Both the position numbers and the translations under genes were made by a program. From Sphingopyxis sp. USTB-05 (GTDB lineage: Bacteria; Pseudomonadota; Alphaproteobacteria; Sphingomonadales; Sphingomonadaceae), in assembly GCF_023822045.1 (NCBI RefSeq), contig NZ_CP084712.1, positions 1,612,001-1,676,000 of the forward strand: DNA of 64,000 bases, in the 5' to 3' direction. This document shows positions 10,588 to 19,670 of this stretch, piece after piece (positions within the stretch are counted from its first letter, which is position 1; each line of letters starts with the position of its first letter). Below the pieces are notes generated by a model, which did not search any database, had not been told where the DNA came from, and was given only the letters and a program-made list of their open reading frames with translations.

Positions 10588-11725
10588 CTATCTCCGCAAT
10601 CTGTTTTGCCGCCGTGCCGTCACCGAACGGGTTATGGGCGCGGGCCATGGCGGTATAGGCGTCTTTGTCGTCCAAAAGCTTGAAAATTTCGGAAACAATA
10701 CGCGCCTGGTCGGTTCCGACAAGTCGTGCGGTGCCGGCCTCGATACCTTCGGGGCGTTCGGTCGTTTCGCGCATCACCAGCACCGGCTTGCCCAGCGAGG
10801 GTGCTTCTTCCTGCACGCCGCCGCTGTCGGTTAGCACGAGATCTGATGTTGCGAGCAGGCGGACAAAGTGCGGATAGTCGAGCGGATCGATCAGTGCGAC
10901 ATTGGCAAGGCCACCGAGAGTCGGCGCCATCGCAGCGCGGACCTGCGGGTTGGGATGGACGGGGAAGACGACCGCGACGTCGCTGCGCGCGGCGATCGCG
11001 GCGATGGCATCGGCGATCGCCTTCATCCCGTCGCCAAAATTCTCGCGCCGGTGCGAGGTGACGGCGATGATCCGTTTGCCCTCGAAGCGCTGCACCAGCG
11101 GGTCGAGGCCAGCGGCAAGCGCAGGTTCCTCGTCGATCCTCGCCTTGGTCGCGAGCAGCGCGTCGATCACGGTGTTGCCTGTGATGTGAATACGATCGGC
11201 GGGGACATTTTCGGCGCGGAGCGCGGCGGCGGCGGTTTCGGTCGGTGCGAAATGCAGGTCGGCGACCGCGCCAGTGACCTTGCGGTTCACCTCCTCGGGC
11301 CAGGGGTGATAGATATTGCCGCTGCGCAGCCCCGCCTCGACATGGCCGACGGGGATCTTGCGGAAATAGGCGGCGAGCGTCGCCGCCATCGTCGTCAGCG
11401 TGTCGCCGTGGACGAGGATGCGGTCGGGCTTTTCGGCGTCGAACGTCTCGCCAAGCCCTGTGACGAGCCGCGCGAGCAGCGCATCGAGCGTCTGGTTCGC
11501 TTGCATGACGTCGAGATCGATGTCAGGCGTGATACGAGCGATTTCGAGAACCTGGTCGAGCATCTCGCGGTGCTGGGCGGTGACGCAGACGCGGACGTCG
11601 ACATTGTCGTGACGTTGCAGGGCATGGACGACAGGATACATTTTGATAGCTTCGGGGCGCGTTCCGAAAACGACGACCACCTTCCGGCTGGACAGGTCGC
11701 TAGGCGCACGCTCTTCAAAATTCAT
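10571..11725 (-). CDS. wecB: UDP-N-acetylglucosamine 2-epimerase (non-hydrolysing)
   Basis: WecB converts UDP-GlcNAc to UDP-ManNAc in the cytosol; the downstream wecC oxidises the product. The protein of 384 residues shows the family start VVVVFGTRPEAIKMYPVVHA, the active-site segment GHVEAGLRSGNIYHPWPEEV, and the C-terminal SGGVQEEAPSLGKPVLVMRE. It begins MNFEERAPSDLSSRKVV and is the first gene of the minus-strand run wecB-wecC-manA-hslV-hslU. It diverges from a phosphatase gene across about 210 bp. Confidence 0.95.
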   Translation of the reverse strand: MNFEERAPSDLSSRKVVVVFGTRPEAIKMYPVVHALQRHDNVDVRVCVTAQHREMLDQVLEIARITPDIDLDVMQANQTLDALLARLVTGLGETFDAEKPDRILVHGDTLTTMAATLAAYFRKIPVGHVEAGLRSGNIYHPWPEEVNRKVTGAVADLHFAPTETAAAALRAENVPADRIHITGNTVIDALLATKARIDEEPALAAGLDPLVQRFEGKRIIAVTSHRRENFGDGMKAIADAIAAIAARSDVAVVFPVHPNPQVRAAMAPTLGGLANVALIDPLDYPHFVRLLATSDLVLTDSGGVQEEAPSLGKPVLVMRETTERPEGIEAGTARLVGTDQARIVSEIFKLLDDKDAYTAMARAHNPFGDGTAAKQIAEIVARAH

Positions 11726-11746
11726 AAAGTATGGCTTTCTTGTCGA

Positions 11747-11800
11747 TTAACCAATGGGCTCTAACGCAAAGCTCTTGCCGGTCGCTTAACTTGCCACTAA
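11747..11800. promoter_or_regulatory. Possible CtrA-type half sites in the wecB/phosphatase divergent region
   Basis: The 210-bp divergent region contains TTAACCAAT (11747-11755) and TTAA-N7-CTAA (11786-11800). These resemble the alphaproteobacterial CtrA recognition sequences TTAACCAT and TTAA-N7-TTAA, each with one deviation. A TTAACCAAT is also present upstream of ybgF at about 3782. Binding is inference only. Confidence 0.25.
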
Positions 11801-11935
11801 TCGATGCGCGGTTCGCAAGGATTCTGGGCCGATCGGAGAAATTGGCGGGATTATGGCGAAAGGCTGCATGGCGCCAAGGAGCGGGCGGATCGTGCTGAAA
11901 CAGTTAAGACGCTGATATATTCGTAGATTGTCTAG

Positions 11936-12715
11936 ATGTCATTTCTTGGATTCCTGAAACGTCGGCAGCGCAATGACCGACCGGGTGAACTGCTTTCGCG
12001 CGTTCCCGAGGGGCAGCGTGTTTATGCGATCGGCGATATTCACGGTCGCGACGACCTGTTCGGGCAGTTGCTGGAAAAGATTGAAGCCGACAATGCCGCG
12101 CGCGGCAAGGCCTTTACAACGTTGATCCTGCTAGGAGATCTCGTCGACCGCGGTCCCGATTCCGCGTTGGTGATCGACCGCGCGCTGCGGCTCGGCGCGC
12201 CGTTCGACAAGGTCGAAATGTTAGTCGGCAATCATGAGGAATGTTTCCTCGCGGCACTGACTGGCGATCTCAAGCGCGTGCGGTATTTTATCCGGATCGG
12301 CGGGGACGCGACGGTCCGCAGCTATTGGGGCGACGATACGGCCTATGCAGCCGCCAGTTTCGAGGATGTGGCGGAACAACTGCCGCAAAAGGTGCCGCAG
12401 TCTCACATTGATTTCCTGAATCGCGGTGAGGATATGGTCCGGATCGGCGACTATGTTTTCGTGCATGCGGGCGTGCGGCCGGGCGTTCCCCTTGATCGGC
12501 AAAAGTTGTCCGATCTGCGCTGGATCCGCGAGGATTTTATCGAGGGTGAGCACGACTATGGCGCAACGATCGTCTATGGGCATACAATCTCGGATGGCGT
12601 CGACGAGACCCACGATCGTATCGGCATCGATACGGGGGCCTATCTGACGGGGCGGCTGACCGCCGTCGGGCTCGAGAATAATCAACGCTGGTTCCTGGAT
12701 ACAGCAGACGTATAG
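11936..12715 (+). CDS. Serine/threonine-type metallophosphoesterase
   Basis: A cytosolic PPP-family phosphatase of 259 residues. The dinuclear metal motifs are all present: GDIHGRDD (Asp34, His36), LLGDLVDRGPDS, and GNHEE, with later His residues in VHAG and YGHT. Similar genes often sit beside exopolysaccharide loci in sphingomonads, where they may act on phosphoproteins or on a diadenosine-type nucleotide; the substrate cannot be read from sequence. It starts ATG at 11936 without a strong ribosome site and precedes the O-antigen ligase-type gene by about 100 bp, which holds its own promoter. Confidence 0.88.
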   Translation: MSFLGFLKRRQRNDRPGELLSRVPEGQRVYAIGDIHGRDDLFGQLLEKIEADNAARGKAFTTLILLGDLVDRGPDSALVIDRALRLGAPFDKVEMLVGNHEECFLAALTGDLKRVRYFIRIGGDATVRSYWGDDTAYAAASFEDVAEQLPQKVPQSHIDFLNRGEDMVRIGDYVFVHAGVRPGVPLDRQKLSDLRWIREDFIEGEHDYGATIVYGHTISDGVDETHDRIGIDTGAYLTGRLTAVGLENNQRWFLDTADV

Positions 12716-12766
12716 TTTTCGCCCGTCGCTTCCAACTCTCGTCAAATCAAAGCTTGGCTTCTCCCT

Positions 12767-12795
12767 TTGTCGGGCATAGGGGCGCTAATTATAAT
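12767..12795 (+). promoter_or_regulatory. Sigma-70 type promoter for the polysaccharide locus
   Basis: TTGTCG (12767-12772) and a perfect TATAAT (12790-12795) are separated by 17 bp. Transcription would start near 12802, about 12 bases before the ATG at 12814, leaving room for the GGATGGA ribosome site only partly. It also argues against the TTG start further upstream. Confidence 0.55.
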
Positions 12796-12813
12796 GTGGA
12801 TGGATACGCCTCG

Positions 12814-14289
12814 ATGAAGCCCAGAACCAGTCACGCGCTATCTGATGAGGCTGTTTCGCTTCGCAGAGCCTTCGTCCTGGTGGCCATTTTTACGGCTGTC
12901 GTCGTGTTGATGGGCGGTGGGTCGCGATATGATGTTGCCTCGGCGCCGTGGCTGCGGGCCTTCGCGATACTAGCGATGTTCTGCGCGTTTACGATGACAC
13001 CGGCCTCGGCGTGGCGTTCGATCCGCACGCCGATGATCCTCATGGGCCTTCTGATTTCCTGGGTGGCGATCCAGCTTGTTCCGTTGCCGCCAGGGATATG
13101 GTCAACTCTGCCGCTTCGTGAAAAGATCTTAGCGATCGATCAGTTGCTCGGGGCGCCGGAACGGTGGCGCCCGATCACTATGTCGCCGGCCCTGACGATC
13201 AATACGCTTTTGTCGCTCAGCGTGCCCCTGGCCGCCTTGATTATTGCTGCCGCCTTGCCTGTCGGCGAACGTGTGCGGTTGTGGTGGGCAATCTGGCTGT
13301 TCGGACTGGCATCGGTTGTTTTCGGATTGATGCAGTTTATGGCCGGACCCCGTAGCGTCTTCTATCTTTACCGGATCACGAACGAAACCTCGCTCGTCGG
13401 ACTCTTCGCCAATCGCAACCACCACGGGTTGATGCTGTCGCTTGCGATTCTCGCGGCGGGTTGGCTGATCGCTAACGAAATCGCACGCCGCAACCGGCGT
13501 CCGCTGCTTATTCCGGCCCTGATCGGCAGTATCGCGATCTTCCTGTTGTTCACGCTCATCATCGGATCCCGGATGGGGCTGATCGGCGGCGTGGCGAGCA
13601 GCATGCTCGTTTACGCAATTGTCCGCTGGTCCTACCGTTTCGCACCGAAGCCGATCAACCAGGCACGTTCCCGCGAAAGGACGCATCACGCCGCGCCGGT
13701 CCGTATCGAACGGATCCGGGATGTCTTGCTCAACATCTTGCCGTTTGTAGTGGTGCCCGTGCTCGGAGCGCTCTTCTATTTCTCGGGCCGCGACAATACG
13801 GTGGGGCGCTTTCTGGACGGCGACGGCGTCGAAGAAATCCGTGTCGCCACCTTCTCGTCCATCGCTGCCTTGCTGAAAGGGCAATGGCTGCTGGGTTCTG
13901 GTTTCGGGGCTTTCGCGCGGGTTTATCAGGTAATGGAGCCCGACACGCTGCTTCAGGAGGCCTATCTGAACCACGCGCACAACGACTGGCTTCAGCTTCC
14001 GATAGAGGGCGGGTTGCCGGCGGTTCTGATTTTTGTCGCCGGCACGATATGGATCGCTTTCCAGTTGATCGCAGCATGGCGGTCGCGCCCAACGCCGTTG
14101 CGGGTCGAAGTTGCCGAAAATTTGATCCTCGCAGCGGCGTTCGCCGTGCTTATCGCCGGGTCGGCAGTGGACTATCCGCTTCGTACCCCTTCGATTGCAA
14201 TGACGGCCGCTTTTCTCATCGTAATTCTGGCCCATCACCGAACCGAGATTTCGCGTTCCGGTCGCCCCACTAAAGCTTCCGTATCCTGA
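12814..14289 (+). CDS. O-antigen ligase/polymerase family membrane protein (Wzy_C)
   Basis: A 491-residue inner-membrane protein with about ten to twelve hydrophobic helices. The large periplasmic loop and the conserved NHAHNDWLQLPIEGGLPAVL segment are those of the Wzy/WaaL superfamily, which either polymerises lipid-linked repeat units or ligates the finished chain. NRNHHGLMLSLAILAAGWL in the middle is also typical. I chose the ATG at 12814 (MKPRTSHALSDEAVSLRRAF) because a TATAAT box lies 24 bp upstream, inside the longer frame. It leads a co-directional block with the Wza- and Wzc-like genes. An EpsG-like gene at 25383 is a second polymerase candidate, so this one could be ligase or polymerase. 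Confidence 0.85.
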   Translation: MKPRTSHALSDEAVSLRRAFVLVAIFTAVVVLMGGGSRYDVASAPWLRAFAILAMFCAFTMTPASAWRSIRTPMILMGLLISWVAIQLVPLPPGIWSTLPLREKILAIDQLLGAPERWRPITMSPALTINTLLSLSVPLAALIIAAALPVGERVRLWWAIWLFGLASVVFGLMQFMAGPRSVFYLYRITNETSLVGLFANRNHHGLMLSLAILAAGWLIANEIARRNRRPLLIPALIGSIAIFLLFTLIIGSRMGLIGGVASSMLVYAIVRWSYRFAPKPINQARSRERTHHAAPVRIERIRDVLLNILPFVVVPVLGALFYFSGRDNTVGRFLDGDGVEEIRVATFSSIAALLKGQWLLGSGFGAFARVYQVMEPDTLLQEAYLNHAHNDWLQLPIEGGLPAVLIFVAGTIWIAFQLIAAWRSRPTPLRVEVAENLILAAAFAVLIAGSAVDYPLRTPSIAMTAAFLIVILAHHRTEISRSGRPTKASVS

Positions 14290-14350
14290 CGTTTCGCCTT
14301 ATGGGCGAACGACTTTCTCCGCGATTCTCGGTTATTTTGGATTGTTATAT

Positions 14351-15094
14351 ATGCTCCGTCTGCCTCACTTCTTCGCATTTGCTTTGCTGAGTCTGGCAGC
14401 TTGCGCCGGGAAAGAGCCCGTAGCAACTGTTCCCGCCAGCGGCGTAACGTTGCTCGAAAGCCTTCCGCAGCCGACGGGTGGCGATACGCAGCAGGCCACG
14501 CGGCAGACCTATGTCGGTGCGTTCACTGAACTGTCCGTGCAGGTATATGGTGTGCCCGATCTGCAGCGTGACATTCTGACCGACGGTGAGGGCAAATTCT
14601 CATATCCGTTCGTGGGGACGGTGGATGGCGCCGGAAAATCGACCACCCAGTTGGCTAATGAAATCAGGGATCGGCTGCAGGGACGCTATGTTCGAGACCC
14701 GCAGGTGTCGGTCAATCTGAAGGCGTCGTCAAACCCGACGCACTTGCTTTCGCAGGCCGTGACAATCGACGGCCAGGTCCAGCGTCCCGGACAATATCCG
14801 CTGGTAGGACGAGCGACGCTCATGCGCGCCATTTCGCTTGCCGGCGGGGCCACCGAGCTTTCGAGCCTCGACGATGTCCTTGTGTTCCGCAAGGTCGACA
14901 ATCGCCAATATGTGGGCATCTATAACCTGAAGGCAATCCGGCGCGGGAATTACGCCGATCCGGAAATTTTCCCGAACGACGTCGTTGTCGTGGGCGATTC
15001 TGCCCAGCGCCGCGTCTTTGAGGACATCATCAAGGCTGCCACATTGCTTAGTACACCGCTCATCGTATTGACAAATTTGTCGAACAATAACTGA
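14351..15094 (+). CDS. Polysaccharide export lipoprotein, Wza/OPX family
   Basis: This is the outer-membrane polysaccharide export lipoprotein. The signal peptide ends in a lipobox, SLAACAGKEP, with lipidated Cys at about residue 18. The poly-export domain begins at YVGAFTELSVQVYGVPDLQR and the SLBB-like part contains VTIDGQVQRPGQYPLVGRAT and LMRAISLAGGATELSSLDDV. With 247 residues it is shorter than E. coli Wza and lacks the long C-terminal amphipathic helix, like other short OPX proteins. I chose the ATG at 14351; an in-frame TTG lies 9 bases upstream. It is followed 25 bp later by the Wzc-like partner. Confidence 0.92.
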   Translation: MLRLPHFFAFALLSLAACAGKEPVATVPASGVTLLESLPQPTGGDTQQATRQTYVGAFTELSVQVYGVPDLQRDILTDGEGKFSYPFVGTVDGAGKSTTQLANEIRDRLQGRYVRDPQVSVNLKASSNPTHLLSQAVTIDGQVQRPGQYPLVGRATLMRAISLAGGATELSSLDDVLVFRKVDNRQYVGIYNLKAIRRGNYADPEIFPNDVVVVGDSAQRRVFEDIIKAATLLSTPLIVLTNLSNNN

Positions 15095-15119
15095 TCGAGC
15101 GACTACAACTTCTGAACGG

Positions 15120-17345
15120 ATGACACTCAAGATGGATACCGCAACTACCGGCCGTTCGGTCGTGAACGCCGGATCGACGGCCGAAACGGGGGGCAACTCC
15201 GAGCAAGGTTATCGGGGCGGGTTTTTCGACATGCACATCGTCGAAAAGGCTTTTGTCGCGCTGCTGAACCACCGCGGGTGGGTGATCGGAAGCATTCTGA
15301 CGTGCCTCGCCATCGGGCTTGCCATAACCTTTCTGATGACGCCGCTGTATACCAGCACGGCGCGGATCGAGATTTCGCCGCAGTCGCCGGTGGAAACCGA
15401 TGTCGAGGGGGCACGCGAAAAGACGATTTCGAACGAGATCGCCTTTTTCAACACCCAGTACAGCCTTCTGGAATCGCGGTCTCTTGCCGCGCGCGCGGTG
15501 CGCGCGGGCAATCTGCTGAATGACAAGGAATTCCTCGCGCAATACGACCTGACGGAAGGCGAGGAGGGAACGCCCAACAGCGCCCAGCGTGCGCGCATGG
15601 CCGAACGCGCCGAAAAAATCCTGCTGGACGCGGTGAACATCGAGCCGGTGCGTCAGTCTAGCCTCGTCGACGTGTCCTTCTCGACCCCCTCTGCGGCCCT
15701 TTCGGCCAAGCTGACCAATCTCTGGGTGCAACAGTTTGTCGCTGCCAGCCTCGACCGCCGGTTTTCCGCGACGACTGACGCGCGTCGTTTCCTCGAGCAG
15801 CGTATCTCGGCGCTCCGCCGGAATCTCGAAGATTCGGAGCGCGAGTTGATTACCTATGCCGCGAACAACGACATCATCACGCTCGAAGGCCGTGTTGATC
15901 CCGGTAGCGGTCGGACCGTCGGCGAGCGAACCCTTGCAGCCGCCGATGTCGAAAAGATCAGCAGCGCGCTCTCGTCCGCGCGCGATGCGCGGATCGCTGC
16001 AGAAAGCTTGTTGAGCAGTTCGGTGTCCTCCGCGGATCTTTCGAGCAATAATGCGGTGAGCACGCTTCGACAGCGCCGCGCCGAGCTTGTGGCTGACCTC
16101 GCGCGTTTGCGAACCACATTTGGCGAAGAATATCCCGAAGTTGTCGCCAAGAAGCAGCAGCTCGAAGCCTTGAGCCAGTCGGTGGCGACCGAAACCCAGC
16201 GCGCGCGCAGCCTGAACCGCGAAACCTATGCAAGCGCCGTGAGCCGCGAAAACGAACTGGAAAGCGAACTCGATCGCATTACCGGGAAATATCGCGACCA
16301 GCAGCGCCGTTCGATCGAATATGCCATCCTCCAGCGCGAGGTGGATACCAATCGCCAGCTCTATGACGGCCTGCTGCAGCGCTATAAGGAAATCGGCGTC
16401 GCGGGTGTCGGAACGAACAATATCTCGGTGGTCGATACGGCCATACCCTCGCCCGTTCCGTCGAGCCCCAAGCTGATCCTGAATATCCTGCTGTCGTTGA
16501 TCGCCGGCGTCGGCATTGCCGCTGCCCTGGTCTTCCTGCTCGAACAGCTCGATCAGTCGATCCGCGACCCGAGCGAAGTGAGCGATCGCTTCGGCCTGCC
16601 GCTCCTCGGATCGATCCCGAAGGTTGAATCCGAGGAGTTCGAACAGCTGCTGCTGGACAAGAAGTCGATGGTTTATGAAGCCTATTTCACGGCCCAGACC
16701 AACCTGACCTTCCTGACCCATCATGGCGCGCCCCGGAGCTTCATGCTCACCTCGACCAGGCCGGCAGAAGGCAAGAGCAGCTCGGCCCTGAGCCTCGCAA
16801 GCGTCTTCAGTCAGACGGGCAAGAAGATCATCCTGATCGACGCCGACATCCGTAGCCCCTCGCTCAACGAGTTGCTCGATATCGACAACAAGGTGGGTCT
16901 CAGCAACTACCTGACGGGCTTCGACAACATCCCCGAGCTCGTTTCGAAGTCGCCGGAGTTCGGTTTCGATTACATGCTTGCCGGTCCGATGCCGCCGAAC
17001 GCCGCCGAGCTGTTCAGCTCGTCACGCCTCGGCACGCTGATCGAACTGCTGCTTCGCGAATATGACCATGTCATACTCGATGCTCCGCCGGTGCTGGGGC
17101 TTGCCGACGCGCCCTTGCTGGCGCGCCCGGTCGAGGGTGTGATCTTCACCATCGACGCGTCGAGCAACAGTTCGCGTGCGATCAAGTCGGCTCTCAATCG
17201 TCTCCGTCAGACCGACGCCCAGATCTTTGGCGCGCTGGTCACCAAGGTCGGTCGCCGAAATGAAATCTACGGCTACGGCTACGGCTACGGCTATGGTTAC
17301 GGCTATGGCTATGGAGCGGACAAGAACCGCAATGGCGAAGATTAA
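15120..17345 (+). CDS. Wzc-like polysaccharide co-polymerase with tyrosine autokinase domain
   Basis: A bitopic inner-membrane protein that sets chain length and, through cycles of tyrosine phosphorylation, drives export with the OPX partner. The N-terminal Wzz domain starts after the first helix (GWVIGSILTCLAIGLAITFL). A long coiled coil follows, and a second helix near residues 455-478 leads to the cytosolic BY-kinase. Walker A is STRPAEGKSSSA with Lys552; Walker A' is IILIDADIRSP; Walker B is HVILDAPPVLGLADAPLL. The tyrosine cluster at the C-terminus is eight consecutive Tyr-Gly pairs, residues 717-732. Length is 741 residues. Start could also be the Met at codon 5. Confidence 0.95.
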   Translation: MTLKMDTATTGRSVVNAGSTAETGGNSEQGYRGGFFDMHIVEKAFVALLNHRGWVIGSILTCLAIGLAITFLMTPLYTSTARIEISPQSPVETDVEGAREKTISNEIAFFNTQYSLLESRSLAARAVRAGNLLNDKEFLAQYDLTEGEEGTPNSAQRARMAERAEKILLDAVNIEPVRQSSLVDVSFSTPSAALSAKLTNLWVQQFVAASLDRRFSATTDARRFLEQRISALRRNLEDSERELITYAANNDIITLEGRVDPGSGRTVGERTLAAADVEKISSALSSARDARIAAESLLSSSVSSADLSSNNAVSTLRQRRAELVADLARLRTTFGEEYPEVVAKKQQLEALSQSVATETQRARSLNRETYASAVSRENELESELDRITGKYRDQQRRSIEYAILQREVDTNRQLYDGLLQRYKEIGVAGVGTNNISVVDTAIPSPVPSSPKLILNILLSLIAGVGIAAALVFLLEQLDQSIRDPSEVSDRFGLPLLGSIPKVESEEFEQLLLDKKSMVYEAYFTAQTNLTFLTHHGAPRSFMLTSTRPAEGKSSSALSLASVFSQTGKKIILIDADIRSPSLNELLDIDNKVGLSNYLTGFDNIPELVSKSPEFGFDYMLAGPMPPNAAELFSSSRLGTLIELLLREYDHVILDAPPVLGLADAPLLARPVEGVIFTIDASSNSSRAIKSALNRLRQTDAQIFGALVTKVGRRNEIYGYGYGYGYGYGYGYGADKNRNGED
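17268..17315 (+). repeat. Tandem 6-bp repeat encoding (Tyr-Gly)8
   Basis: Eight in-frame copies of TAYGGN, mostly TACGGC, at the 3' end of the Wzc-like gene. The copies are nearly identical at the start and drift to TATGGC and TATGGA later. It is the tyrosine tail of the kinase. Confidence 0.95.
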
Positions 17346-17377
17346 GTGAGGCCAACGGCACAGTTCGGCGATCGCAT

Positions 17378-18631
17378 ATGAAAAAGTCTGGCAAATTCTA
17401 TCTGTTGCTTGGAACTGGCCTGCTGGTTGCGGGCGCGGCGTGGGCGCAGTCGACGGTCATCGTGAACCAGCGTCGCGCCCCGGCCGTCTCGGCCATGCTC
17501 GGGGTTCCGCCCCAGGGGTGGGCGAAAGCGGGCCTGAGTCGTGCGATGCTTGGCGCGCGGTTGAGCAAGGATCCGAAGTCCGCGCCGAAAAAGCTGGAGC
17601 GCCGGCTGGCGGAAGAGGCCTTTGCGACGGAGCCGCTGGCGACGTCGGCGTTGCCGGTGCTGATCCAGTCGCTCGCAGCGAATGGAAAAAGGGAGCAGTC
17701 GGAAAAGCTGCTCGATCTGGCTGGCGGACTTACCCGGCGCGATAATCTGATCAACGCGATGCTCATCGACGATGAGCTCAAGCGCGGGCGCCCGGAGCGC
17801 GCGGTTCAGTTGCTGGGCCGCGCGATGTCGGTCGATTACGACGCGCGATATTTTTATGTGGAGCGGATGGCTGCGGCCACGGCAAGCCCCGGCGCCATGA
17901 ATGTTCTTGCGCCGATGCTTGGACGAAATCCGAGATGGAGCGCCGATTACTGGGTGGCGGTGCTTCGTATCCCGACCGTCATTCCGCAGGCCGGGAGGCT
18001 GCGCTTGCGCGTCGCCGGAAGCCCCTGGAATTTGAAGCAGGCAACGAAGACCGATCTTGATCTGATTGCCGAACTCGCCAGCCGGAAACAGCCCGCGCTG
18101 GCCTATGATATCGCGCGCGCGCTCGGAATGCGTGCGCAGCCTGGTGGGGAAGTGCTGACGGGTTCGGGGTTTGACCGCGAACCGCGCTTCACTCCCTTCG
18201 AATGGGAATTGCTCCAGTCGGGCGATATCGGCGCGACGATCGAGCCGAAGGAACGTACGTTGGCGATTTCCGGCCTGGCCGCCGCTTCGGGTATCGCGGC
18301 GCGTCAGCTGGCATTTGTTCCATCCGCCGGCACCTATCGCCTGCGTTGGAAGCTGACCGGATTGAAGGCCGTGCCCGATGCCGCGCTCAAGCTTCGCCTT
18401 ACGTGCGTCGACCCCGACGCAATCCGGGTTCCCGTTGCACCGGTGACGTTGACCGAAGGGGCCGGCAGCGCCGCGATCAGGATCGCAGGCTCCGCTTGCC
18501 GCTGGTATTTTGCGACACTTGAACTCGATGCTGCGGGAAGCAGTAGCGGAGTCGACATTGCTGTTCAGCAACTCAGTCTGCGCCGCGAGGGGGTTGCCGC
18601 CGCGAGCCCGTCGCCGAACACCAAAATCTGA
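17378..18631 (+). CDS. Exported protein of unknown function in the polysaccharide operon
   Basis: I do not recognise the family. The 417-residue protein has a signal peptide ending GAAWAQ at about residue 23, so it should be periplasmic. Residues about 60-300 are Ala/Leu-rich and helical, with repeated pairs that look like degenerate TPR or HEAT units (LPVLIQSLAANGKREQSEKL). The last 110 residues are beta-like with two Cys (LRLTCVDPDA and AGSACRWYFATLEL), possibly a small carbohydrate-binding or jelly-roll domain. It lies 32 bp after the Wzc-like gene and 22 bp before the epimerase, so it belongs to the export operon. A role in guiding polymer through the periplasm is inference. Confidence 0.75.
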   Translation: MKKSGKFYLLLGTGLLVAGAAWAQSTVIVNQRRAPAVSAMLGVPPQGWAKAGLSRAMLGARLSKDPKSAPKKLERRLAEEAFATEPLATSALPVLIQSLAANGKREQSEKLLDLAGGLTRRDNLINAMLIDDELKRGRPERAVQLLGRAMSVDYDARYFYVERMAAATASPGAMNVLAPMLGRNPRWSADYWVAVLRIPTVIPQAGRLRLRVAGSPWNLKQATKTDLDLIAELASRKQPALAYDIARALGMRAQPGGEVLTGSGFDREPRFTPFEWELLQSGDIGATIEPKERTLAISGLAAASGIAARQLAFVPSAGTYRLRWKLTGLKAVPDAALKLRLTCVDPDAIRVPVAPVTLTEGAGSAAIRIAGSACRWYFATLELDAAGSSSGVDIAVQQLSLRREGVAAASPSPNTKI

Positions 18632-18653
18632 TATCCCGTCACTGGAGACGAGC

Positions 18654-19670
18654 ATGCGTCGTAAAATTTTCGTGACCGGCACCGCCGGGTTCATCGGATT
18701 TCACCTTGCGAAACTATTGTTGGCCGAGGGCTTCGAAGTCGCAGGCTTCGACGGCATGACCGATTACTATGATGTCGAACTCAAACGTCGCCGTCATCAG
18801 ATTCTGCTGCAAAACCAGCATTTCAGTGCCGTGGAGGCGATGCTGGAGGATCGCGAACGGGTCGACACCGTTATCGACGATGTCCAGCCGGACGCGATCG
18901 TTCATCTCGCCGCACAGGCGGGCGTGCGCTATTCGTTGGAAAATCCGCACGCTTATCTGTCAGCGAATGTGATCGGAACCTTCAACGTCATGGAGGCTGC
19001 CCGGCGCAACAATGTTGGCCATTTGCTCATGGCATCGACCTCGTCGGTCTATGGCGCGAATGAAGACATGCCGTTTCAGGAAACCGAAAAGGCGGATACC
19101 CCGCTGACCATCTATGCGGCGACTAAGAAGGCCACAGAGTCGATGGGGCATGCGCACGCGCATCTGTGGAACGTTCCGACCACCATGTTCCGCTTCTTTA
19201 CCGTCTATGGCCCGTGGGGGCGTCCCGACATGGCGCTGTACAAGTTTGTCGATGCGATGCTCGATGGGCGGCCGATCGACCTTTACAACGGCGGCGACAT
19301 GTACCGCGATTTTACTTATGTCGAGGATCTGGTTCGCGGTATCCGCCTGCTGATCGACGCTGTCCCGCAGCGCCCGGCATCGGCGGACGCGATCGAGGAA
19401 GGCGACAGCCTCTCGCCTGTTGCGCCGTTCCGCATCGTGAACATCGGCAACAACGACAAGGTGAAATTGCTCGATTTCGTCGCGGCGATCGAGAGCTCGC
19501 TCGGGGTGACGGCAAAGCGGAACCTGATGCCGATGCAGATGGGCGATGTTCCCGCGACCTGGGCCGACGCCAGCCTGCTCGAACGTTTGACCGGCTATCG
19601 CCCGCAAACGGACTTCCGCGATGGGGTCGAGCAATTCGTCGCTTGGTACAGGGACTATTTTCGCAAATGA
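18654..19670 (+). CDS. UDP-glucuronate 4-epimerase type NAD-dependent epimerase
   Basis: An extended SDR that most likely converts UDP-GlcA to UDP-GalA. The NAD motif GTAGFIGFH is at residues 9-17, and the catalytic pair YxxxK is Tyr154/Lys158 in [12 protein letters not shown], with Ser in the STSSVYG segment. [18 protein letters not shown] is characteristic of the UDP-GlcA epimerase (CapI/LspL) branch. Length is 338 residues. The ATG at 18654 has GGAG 7 bases upstream; the open frame further upstream is shadow of the preceding gene. Its stop overlaps the next start as ATGA. A nearby ugd at 41230 can supply UDP-GlcA. Confidence 0.9.
   Translation: MRRKIFVTGTAGFIGFHLAKLLLAEGFEVAGFDGMTDYYDVELKRRRHQILLQNQHFSAVEAMLEDRERVDTVIDDVQPDAIVHLAAQAGVRYSLENPHAYLSANVIGTFNVMEAARRNNVGHLLMASTSSVYGANEDMPFQETEKADTPLTIYAATKKATESMGHAHAHLWNVPTTMFRFFTVYGPWGRPDMALYKFVDAMLDGRPIDLYNGGDMYRDFTYVEDLVRGIRLLIDAVPQRPASADAIEEGDSLSPVAPFRIVNIGNNDKVKLLDFVAAIESSLGVTAKRNLMPMQMGDVPATWADASLLERLTGYRPQTDFRDGVEQFVAWYRDYFRK

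Noticed and set aside
13129..14238. Long minus-strand open frame of 369 codons opposite the O-antigen ligase gene
   Set aside because: Its product is Arg/Gln/Asp-rich with no family motifs and mirrors codon structure of the real gene; a typical GC-rich shadow.
15060..16724. Minus-strand open frame of 554 codons opposite the Wzc-like gene
   Set aside because: It is antisense to a gene with clear Walker motifs and has no recognisable domain; shadow.
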